Part shown: piece after piece, positions 56,195-64,000 of the stretch
Numbering within the stretch: position 1 is the first letter of the stretch
Layout of the letters: the number at the start of each line of letters is the position of its first letter
Assembly (NCBI GenBank): GCA_949358305.1
Contig: OX442314.1
Span: forward strand, 16,361,060-16,425,059
Source: Strigamia acuminata
Lineage: Eukaryota; Arthropoda; Chilopoda; Geophilomorpha; Linotaeniidae
DNA length: 64,000 nucleotides
Direction of reading: 5' to 3'
Position numbers and translations under genes: made by a program
Notes under the pieces: model-generated
Told to the model about the DNA's origin: nothing
The model's input: the letters and a program-made list of their open reading frames with translations, nothing else
The model's database searches: none

Positions 56195-57499
56195 TCAAGT
56201 TGGTGGCAATGTTGCCATTCCACCATCCACAAGAATTCTGCTGCCTGAGACGAACGAAGCCATATCAGATGCCATGACTGCAACAATCTTAGCGACTTCT
56301 TGCGGCGTACCAGTGCGCTTTAACGCATGACCTGGCTCTAAACTCTTAATAAGCTAAACGTTACAGCACGTTATTAATTATTCTCTTTTCTTCGTAATAA
56401 ATCTCATACTCCTGTACACGCTTCTTCATCCATATTTTCAAATTTCCACAAGTTCGTCGGTATCACTCCAGGACTAAATCAAAAAATTATTCTTTCAAAC
56501 TCAAATAAACATTCACAACCCTTGAAAAACTTTACTTAATTGAAACAACCCTAACCGCACTCGGACCTAACTCTAGAAGTAGAAAAAAATGTCACTTCAA
56601 TTGTCAGTAATTTATTGCCATGTCAGCAACCAATTGCTTACCCGCTGCTAAACAAACCGTAAGTTGGTCTAAAGCTGCTTTAGAGATTGCGTAAACTCCA
56701 GCGATATGATTCTAAAACCAGCAAATTATTCATTAAATCCAAATCAAACCATTATATTTACATCTCGAAAACATTCCTAACCGGGCGAACAGAGACTACG
56801 CTTGACATATTGATGATGCAACCTTTGGTATCAAGTAAATGGGGGATGCACAAACGACATAAATCATACGGAACCCTTAAAAAATGTATAATGACCACTT
56901 CATTTAATCCATTTAATCCTTTTCCGAATCCGTATCAGTAATTACCGAAAATTAATATCAAACGTTTTGTCGAATGCATCGAGTGGTGACTGTTGCACAT
57001 TTCCCAACTCCAATATACCAGCATTATTGACCTACACAGTTATCTCGAAAAAAAATTTTTCATAAAAATAAAAATTTGATAACGGGGATTAAATTACCAG
57101 AATATCAATTTTCGAAAATCTTTGAACCGTTTCGTTTACTACATATCGGCGGAATTCTCGTTGAGTTAGATCTCCAACTATTGTTACAGGCTGCATTGAA
57201 AAGAAAACGAAAAATATACACAGAATTTTACGAGTAGTTTAATAAAAATAGTCTAGGCTTATAAGAACCTTGGCAGTGGATATTTTCTGGCATTCAAGTT
57301 TCACATACTCGAGATCAGTAGCGTTTCTTGCAACAAGTGACAAGAAACAGCCTTGACTTGCCAATTCGGTGGCAATTGCAGCTCCTAAACCTCTGCTTGC
57401 TCCTAATTGTACAGCAAAATGTAAATAAAAGTATACAAATAAGAAATTTAGAATTGTTTTCTAACCCGTCACGATTGCTACTTTATCCTGAAGATTCAT
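56195..57499 (-). CDS. classical short-chain dehydrogenase/reductase
   Basis: Nine exons (57499-57466, 57402-57269, 57190-57098, 57031-56946, 56875-56782, 56711-56642, 56572-56536, 56473-56410, 56353-56195) give 256 aa. Cofactor-binding motif TGASRGLGAAIA, the NNAG motif (VNNAGILE), catalytic Ser in NMSSVVS and the YAISK pair (Tyr, Lys) are all present, followed by NPGVIPTN and a C-terminal FVSGSRILVDGGM. This is the 3-oxoacyl-reductase-like group of insect SDRs. The substrate is not predictable. The length is standard. It is divergent from the small gene at 57738, 238 bp away. Confidence 0.93.
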
Positions 57500-57737
57500 T
57501 ATCCGTGTCACTTAATTTTTAATGAATGCCACTACGGTAATTGAAACGAATCAAAGTTTAGACTCAATAAACACAAAGTTCAAAGGTTGAAAAACTAAAT
57601 AAAATCGTGGTTGTCATGGATACAATTTGACAACAAATAAGTCGAAGAATAGAGAATGATGTTTCTAATGTTTTCTTTGGAATTCGGAAGAAAATAATCG
57701 AATTTTTCGTCTCGGTTCGAACTGCAGAAATCGAATT

Positions 57738-58073
57738 ATGGACACAAACAGAAAACGAAATGAGGACGAAGTGGACCAAATCGACGCAATTAAGCAACGA
57801 TACAGGGCATGGTCGCAGCCATTTCCGGTAATATTTGCTGAGAAAAAGAAATCACCTACCTGTACTTCAAGTTCCGCCGTGATTTCCGACAGAAATTCGG
57901 CATCGTTGGAATCGACAAAAAGCGGGATAAATAAGAGTCCATCTCCGCAAATTCCGAAGCAGAATGCTGGGCCGAACCCAAAGCCGACTAAGACGAGTGA
58001 TATGCGCCAGAAGTTGCACGGAATTCCTTTTTACAACTGGCCAATGTGGATTGAAGATGATGGATGCAATTGA
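57738..58073 (+). CDS. small uncharacterised protein (111 aa)
   Basis: A single-exon frame of 111 aa. It has a charged N-terminus (MDTNRKRNEDEVDQIDAIKQ), then YRAWSQPFPVIF, a Ser/Pro/Lys-rich linker and a conserved-looking end (HGIPFYNWPMWIEDDG). I do not recognise the family. Less AT-rich composition than the flanks, placement in a divergent promoter arrangement with the dehydrogenase gene and an AATAAAG about 55 bp after the stop support it as a real gene. Confidence 0.6.
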   Translation: MDTNRKRNEDEVDQIDAIKQRYRAWSQPFPVIFAEKKKSPTCTSSSAVISDRNSASLESTKSGINKSPSPQIPKQNAGPNPKPTKTSDMRQKLHGIPFYNWPMWIEDDGCN

Positions 58074-58460
58074 AACTGTTAAAAATTGATGCAAATTTCA
58101 TGTTATGACTATGAATTAATTGTAACTCTAATAAAGTAACTAATCACTCAGTGAGCTTTACAAAATATAATGAAAGGAAATTCATGGTGATGACGGATAA
58201 TACATACATGAATGTTGGACAAAACAGTCGTATGAATTTGGCGGTGGCCATTTTAAAATTGAAAATCTGTCCTGCTTTTCCCTCTGGTGACCAATTTACC
58301 AATTTATCGATAAGTGGCGCCAACTCCAAGTTAAACTGTTTTTTGTTAAAAATTTATTTGACAATTTTATGAAATATTTTCTGAAAAGATTTGAAATAAT
58401 CTAAATTTAATTTTAAAAATAAGTTTTGGTTGTCATGTGATCATTCGTTCACATCAAGAT

Positions 58461-59393
58461 ATGGCGGTTAGCGACTTAGGCCCCGCCGTTTTAAATAAAA
58501 CATTGCAATTGAGCGATTTTCATAGCGCTTTGATTCGAAGTGGAATGCACGTAAAAGGTTTAATTTAAATCTATGAAAATTCGAATATATCTCGGGTAAT
58601 GTTTCAATGATATTAGTATCGAAATCAACTTTACCAAACAGTTGCATATTTCCGAAAATATGCTTGGCTTTCTTAATAGAATCTTTGACAGACGATGACA
58701 TTGCTAATCCCAAAGATATTCAAACAAGGCATGCGTTTAATTTATTACTAAAATATAAAACGATTAAATTCTAAATGACTTGTTTAGAATTAAAGAATTC
58801 ATTGATCTTCACCAGCAATCGCTTCTCATAATTATAGTTCAACAGTTAGATGAAAATACATTACATTCCATTGGAAACATTCAGCTGACGTAAGTAATAA
58901 ACTTCCTTGATATTCCTATAATTTATAATTTATTTGTTCAGACTGCATCCGCAAGAAACCAATATTATTTGTGTTTTGAATTACTTAGAAGCTGTGGAAG
59001 TTATACGAAATTTAAGCTCTGTAAGTAAATATTTTTTATATTTCAACAGCAATTTTATTTTATATTTTTCTTTAATATATAGATGATTCATCCACGTGTA
59101 AAACAAATCTCTCGAGATAGAATTGATGCCGTTTTATGTAATCTTAACAAGGAAAACATATTGGCAAATTCTTTAGGATGCATTTTATCAACATCAATGG
59201 GTGGTATGCAGCTATTGTTATAATACCTACCTTGTTTTTTTCCAGTAGAAAAAATCTGAAATAGTCTTAATTTTCTTCAGATCACTCGCGTACTCATCTT
59301 TTAAACACTTTCGGTAGTATTTCAGCGATAGTAAAATCTAACCCACAACAATTAATAAACTCTTTTGAAAATAATTTTGTCAGTGAAGATTAG
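58461..59393 (+). CDS. uncharacterised helical protein (186 aa)
   Basis: Six exons (58461-58557, 58680-58728, 58788-58889, 58942-59020, 59083-59203, 59281-59393) give 186 aa. The sequence is rich in Leu/Ile and predicted helical (LHQQSLLIIIVQQLDENTLH, ICVLNYLEAVEVIRNLSS). I could not assign a family. Intron 2 is GC-AG (ACAAG|GCATGC to TTTAG), 59 bp; skipping the splice would give an early stop. Start ATG is at 58461. Confidence 0.7.
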
Positions 59394-59636
59394 AGAATGA
59401 AAATGATATAAAGTTTTCTTTTAATTTGTATTGTATTTTAATTGTATTTATATATTTTTGTTGTTCAGTTTTATGAAATAAATTATACGGGGTCACCAAA
59501 GTGAAAACGTTTTTGTTTCATTCATTCTTTCGTGTAGTTTGATTTGAATTACCCGCTATTAACTGCGCTTGCGTAGTCGACGTGAAATCGTGTTTATAAA
59601 CGAAAGGGAGCGTGGTGAGAGAGCGCAGTTGTCATC

Positions 59637-62507
59637 ATGATGCGAATGTGGTCGGGTTTTTTCATAGTGTTTTCCTGTTTGACAGTTGCATTGTACGCCA
59701 ACAATGTAGATTTTAAAACATGTCCGAAAGGTAATTTATTTGTAGTTTTCTTTTTAAGTGTTTCTCTAAAAATTTTATTTTAGCATTTAAATGTTTTATA
59801 AGCTTTAAAAAATATAATGCATGGGGTAAAACACATAAACGTTAAACTTTAATAATCGGAATTTAATTTTCCTACGTTGAGGAAAATATCTGTCATCTGT
59901 TTCTTTGTTTTTTAAAAAAAAAACGTTTGAATTTGTATACGCGGATGAATTGTATATGCCGGATACTAAAGTTAAGTTAAATATCAATTTTTTTCTTTAT
60001 GGTTTCAAATTTTTGCAAATAAATGGTAAACAAATAGCGATAATCAAATTTCTTCGGTGAAACAAAACAAAAAATATTCAAACAGAATTGTTTGATGAAA
60101 GTTCACTGCTTTCTACGCAGACAGTAATAATTAATGGAAATGTATTTAATGACCTATTTACAAAATAAATTTTTTTTCCTTCATTTTTTTTGTTTAAAAG
60201 AAAATAACTGCATAAATCCCTAGAACTTTTTATTTCACTTTGACCTGTTTTTGAAAGTTCATACGAAAATTTTGACCGGTCAAATCAGGTCGAACAGTTG
60301 TGTGATTGAACTTTTGAATTAAACCTAGGTGTGCTTATTCCGTGTTTCATATACAAGTAATTCTAATTTGGCTGAAAAACTGCAAAATTCAAATTAAATA
60401 AGCTTCAAACACATGTTTTTACTCTTAAACCTCGAGGAAAAATAGAGGTGCAACTGCACCTAGTCCCGCGCGGGTATGTCTAGACTGTGTATACAGAGTG
60501 GGGGCAAAGCTAAGCTTAAGTTAACAAACGCGACATGTTGAATCTCATGGCTGAATCTCGGGAAAAAAGGAGGAAAATCAATGAAATTTTAACTGAGTAC
60601 TTGTCCAACATTCTGCTTTGATGTCACTTCACAAAATAATTTTTTCATCCAGAGCTAATGGATAGATTTTCATAAAATTTTAGGTGAACAAAGCAGAATG
60701 TTGGACAAGTACTCAGTTAAAATTTCGTTGGTATTCCTCCTTTTTTCCCCAAGATACAGCCATAAGATTAAACATGTCGCGTTTGTTAACATAGTTTTGC
60801 CCCGCACTGTAGTAGACAGAGCATTGAAGCAAAGCAGACTTGTCTGAAACTTCAGTATTGGATTTGGATATTACGGAGTTAGTACTGTTTGTTCCCAAAT
60901 TTTGTCATTTGTAGTCTGTTAAAAATTGTTGATATTCAGAATTAATGCTTTTGGAAAAATAGACAAAACGTTTAATCAACATTTTCTCAACATTTTATTA
61001 TAACTATATAAAAATTAGATAAGAGTGTTTTCACATTAACACCATAAAACACAAAACCATAATAACAAGTAACAACCTATACATAGCACAATAATTCAAT
61101 AAAAAAAACATTTTAAATCTATCAACAACTGCAATCAATTTCTGATCATTGATTTGAAATAAATTGGTTCACGGCCACAAACTTTTGTCTAGCCAAAGGC
61201 TTTGTAAAAATATCTCATTAATTACAGTCTAGTCCGTTGGAAAATTGTGGAGAAATTGTGGAGTTGGAGAAATTGTGTAGCTAAACAATGAGGATGTTAT
61301 AAAAAAAATAAGTAATATACTAATATAAGACGAGCAACTACATGGGATCATCCATCTTGGATGTCACCAGAATAAAAGTTAGCACAAGCTGTAAACAGCT
61401 CTGACAGCACAACGTGTGATCACTTCACAATAAAGTACTGTATGTGTGTATGCTTTATATACACATACAGTACGGTACTTTATTGTGAAGTGATCACACG
61501 TTGTGCTGTCAGAGCTGTAAGTTATATGTGGCTAAACAATGAGGATGTTATAAAAAAAAATAAGCAATATAAGACGAGCGACTACATGGGAGCATCCATC
61601 TTGGATGTCACCAGAATAAGAGTTAGCGCAAGTTGTATACAGCTATGACAGCACAACGTGTGATCACTTCACAATAAAGTACTGTATGTGTATATAAAGC
61701 ATACGAACGGCCCAAATGGGCTCTAAAGGTTACCAAATATCCAAAGAAAACGCACTTTACTCCACACTTATCCAAGTGCATTACTTTCGAATATTCCCCG
61801 GTTTTCCCTGATCCCAGACTTCGTACGGAGTTTTACCGGCGATTTGGTTCACCGTTCGATCTCTCATGTAAACCGTAGTACTGACAGCTTCAACCCAAAA
61901 ATTGGCCCCCAATAGGACTGATAATCTCTAATTTTCTCATCTTTAACTACTTTCAGTTGCTGGAAATGATGCCAGTATCGTTAAAGCTGTTCGTGTTGAA
62001 AAATGTAAGGGCCATCCGTGCGAATTGAAAAGAGGAGAAACCTACTCGTTTGAAATTGATTTCGTTCCAAGTGAGTGTAATATAAGAAATAGAATTAAAT
62101 GTAGAACGTGCTTAGTGGAGTGGCCCTTTTAATTTTACCAATATATTCTCAAAAAGACAAGGACGCTGAGAAAGTCGATGTTGCTGCATTCGGAGTGCTT
62201 ATAGAATCATTGGAAGTGCCTTGGCCCGGGATGAAAACTAATGTGTGCGAAAACGAACAATTCAACATCAAATGTCCGATACAAGCGAAGGAAAAAGTCA
62301 CGTACATCAACAAAGTTGAAGTTCTGTCATCTTATCCAACGGTAAACCGGAAATATTTTTAAACTTTGGCCAGAAAACACGACAGTACCACATTTTTTAA
62401 ATTCATACTATATTTCGTTTTAGGCTAAGGTTTCAGTTCACTGGAAAATAAAACTTAACGGCGTACTGGCATCGTGTGTCGTTGTCGACGTTAAGATTGT
62501 AGCATAA
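59637..62507 (+). CDS. NPC2: NPC2-like secreted sterol/lipid-binding protein (ML domain)
   Basis: Four exons (59637-59730, 61957-62070, 62157-62341, 62424-62507) give 158 aa. A signal peptide (FFIVFSCLTVALYANN) is followed by the MD-2-related lipid-recognition fold. Six cysteines sit in the NPC2 pattern (FKTC, VEKCKGHPC, NVCENE, IKCPI, LASC). Motifs HPCELKRGETYSFEIDFVP and CPIQAKEKVTY are typical. Insects carry several NPC2 paralogues that bind sterols or odorant-like lipids; which one this is cannot be told. Intron 1 is unusually large (2226 bp) and is filled with transposon remains. The start is the first of two ATGs (59637 or 59640). Confidence 0.92.
60492..60811. mobile_element. mariner-type MITE with about 120-bp inverted repeats
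   Basis: TA-flanked ends CAGAGTGGGGGCAAA and, inverted, CAGTGCGGGGCAAAA continue into arms that match for about 120 bp (GTTAACAAACGCGACATGTT, TTTTAACTGAGTACTTGTCC and CAACATTCTGCTTTG in both). A central loop of about 75 bp holds no frame. The CAGNG start and TA duplication are typical of Tc1/mariner non-autonomous elements. Confidence 0.8.
61120..61920 (-). mobile_element. Ty1/copia retrotransposon remnant, broken
   Basis: Two minus-strand pol fragments flank a repeat cluster. 61920-61733 encodes an integrase end (FWVEAVSTTVYMRDRTVN, AGKTPYEVWDQGKPG, later C.FFGYL in a shifted frame). 61205-61120 encodes the terminal RNase H motif DIFTKPLARQKF. The reverse transcriptase part between them is missing, so the remnant is dead. 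Order and orientation fit one element with an internal deletion or replacement. Confidence 0.7.
61277..61708. repeat. direct and inverted repeat cluster
   Basis: A block of about 180 bp (GTGGCTAAACAATGAGGATG to TACTGTATGTGT) occurs at 61277-61460 and again at 61530-61700. Between them an inverted copy of its end (TTTATTGTGAAGTGATCACA, about 61480-61520) makes a palindrome of roughly 60-bp arms with the first block. No open frame is supported. Confidence 0.75.
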
Positions 62508-63007
62508 ATTAGGATCCAGAAACAAAAAGTCAATCTCAGTGTAGCAATAATGTATACCGATAGTCCGGCATTTTGCAGTAATAAAAAATAGTGTTTTAAG
62601 AAAGATTCAAAAAAGTTATTTAAAAATTGAATTGCGTAACACAAGATTTAAAATTCAATATGTAAAATTAATTAGGTTTGCCTACCGGAAGTAAGAATTA
62701 TAAATTAAACATCGGTAAGGAAAATTGCAAAAATGCTTATCAGTTGTTAGGCAATTCAAGGTAATCGTTCATTATTAAACAATTGTTCACTTTTCAAGGC
62801 TAAGCTTTATGCATCCTGAAAGTAATTTAGGAGTTGTATGCGTGTGGTGTGGGTGTTGGCATTTTTAATACAATCCAAAACACCCATCACACACTTGTGT
62901 AAGTAATAATTGTTGTCATTATCAAGTGCATCAATCAGAGAATGTAATCTTTATGCTGCAATTTCAAAATTCAATATTTTAATTCAAATTTTAAATACAG
63001 TATTATA
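62508..63007. other. convergent spacer between NPC2-like gene and PIGH
   Basis: 500 bp, AT-rich, holding the two 3' UTRs. No other feature seen. Confidence 0.5.
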
Positions 63008-63908
63008 TCATTTTAGTTTTTCTGAAAAATAATTCTCTTGCACTAATGAAAAACTTTTATCATTCCTTTGTAATATTTCTTGAATTTCTTTATAAATTTT
63101 TAGTAAACAATTTAGACGTGGTTTGCTGTGCTACAGAAGTAATGAAAAAACTTAATAATATATTCTTAACAATTAAAAATAACAAAAAAAATAATTTAAC
63201 TTACTATTAATAACGGCTTTAACGACTTATCCTTCATAACTACAGTCAAGTAGAAAATCACTTGTCCCTGCGCAGAAATATTTTGTAAATTAATGTAATC
63301 GAGCTTCGATAAACTTTAAATCTTAACCATCGTAACTGCTTCATTGATGACAACATCAACAATGTCTTCACGATTTAAAATCTCAGTTGATTTCCAACCA
63401 AACCAATAAACTGTTGTTTGTTGTATTCCAATCATTTCCATTTCGATGAGAAGCGATTCTGTTAATAATAACACAAACGTTTAATAATAAGATTTAAAAA
63501 ACGTTTAATAATAAAAGAGACAATAAAGCTAGTTTCTTCGTACCTTTAGTAACACAAGAGAACATATTCATTGCGGCAATTAAAATAACGATGCAATAAA
63601 TGCATATAAATATTAATGTCATCTACAAAATAAATTTGTTGTAAATAATAAATAATTAAATAAGATCACAACTTGATTTATACATATAGGTATACTTGTA
63701 CATCTTTAACAAATCCATTCAAAAGAATAAACGATCCCAATAACACAGTCCACATCTTAACTGTTTGAGCTAAATCGACTGGAATTTCCACCGTGTATTC
63801 ATTACAGCGATATAATCCTTGTGTACAAATATAATGACGTTTATAAAATTGCAACTTTGCTTTAGACAAGCCATCAACCACTTCTGAGTAAGTTTCCACT
63901 GTCTTCAT
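63008..63908 (-). CDS. PIGH: GPI-GlcNAc transferase subunit H (PIG-H)
   Basis: Five exons (63908-63702, 63622-63544, 63458-63328, 63267-63205, 63130-63008) give 200 aa (human 188). PIG-H is a subunit of the ER complex that starts GPI-anchor synthesis by adding GlcNAc to phosphatidylinositol. Two hydrophobic segments form a hairpin (VKMW TVLLGSFILLNG and LIFICIYCIVILIAAMNMF). The PIG-H domain follows: ESLLIEMEMIGIQQTT, IVDVVINEAVTM, VIFYLTVVMKD and KPRLNCLLKIYKEIQEIL. The ATG at 63908 is the first real start; the frame upstream opens at TTG. The gene's 5' flank leaves the window. Confidence 0.88.
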
Positions 63909-64000
63909 TTTAATTGTGTTCAAGTTTATAATTATTTACAGTTCCACTCGACAGACTCTTATAACTGCAAAAAAAAGGAAATAAAATAAATATCAAATCA

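Noticed and set aside
57710-57725. GGTTCGAA-like T-loop of a tRNA
   Set aside because: No matching acceptor stem, anticodon arm or D arm could be folded around it.
61442-61648. 68-aa frame
   Set aside because: It is generated by the palindromic repeat cluster and contains no recognisable domain.

Overview
This window is eukaryotic nuclear DNA from an insect, most likely a beetle. It is AT-rich, its introns are mostly 45-100 bp GT-AG, and genes lie on both strands. Typical insect families are present: dorsal, pickpocket-type DEG/ENaC channels, an NPC2-like protein and a trypsin-like protease. All exon chains were read by eye. For each spliced gene I checked that summed exon lengths give an uninterrupted frame, which supports the models strongly, but no transcript data were available.

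Layout, 0-27 kb: L3HYPDH (+); a multi-exon DDE transposase-derived gene (-); V-ATPase subunit D (+); PLD3-like phospholipase D (-); the Rel factor dorsal (+); Pus10 (-); a C1orf198-like gene (+); ZFPL1 (+); a small membrane protein (-); and a CDKL1/4-like kinase (+).

27-55 kb is a DEG/ENaC cluster interrupted by a virus-like transposon. Two genes (27.1-32.3 kb, - strand; 51.5-54.5 kb, + strand) each encode two complete DEG/ENaC channel units in one open reading frame (810 and 793 aa). In both, a single large exon carries the second membrane helix of unit 1 and the first membrane helix of unit 2. A third, broken paralogue lies between them. Its last exon has been split by a complete 15.4-kb Maverick/Polinton (32812-48249) with about 385-bp terminal inverted repeats and a perfect 6-bp target duplication. 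The Polinton carries a protein-primed type polymerase B, chromodomain integrase, packaging ATPase, minor and major capsid proteins, core-like proteins and an adenain-like protease. It also carries an unusual accessory block: an AlkB-like dioxygenase (frameshifted), a DEDD-like exonuclease, a BIR/IAP-like protein and two PC4-like proteins. The structural genes form two divergent, tightly packed runs that read away from a 53-bp spacer holding a near-perfect palindrome. A trypsin-like protease gene follows the insertion.

54-64 kb: an intronless mRNA-capping-enzyme triphosphatase relative whose catalytic cysteine position is Asp (-); a short-chain dehydrogenase (-); two unrecognised small genes (+); an NPC2-like gene (+) whose first intron is packed with a mariner-like MITE, palindromic repeats and copia remnants; and PIGH (-).

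The observations most worth following are the concatenated DEG/ENaC proteins, the Polinton accessory module, the capping-enzyme pseudophosphatase, the possibly domesticated transposase gene, and a candidate intron-retained short isoform of dorsal.
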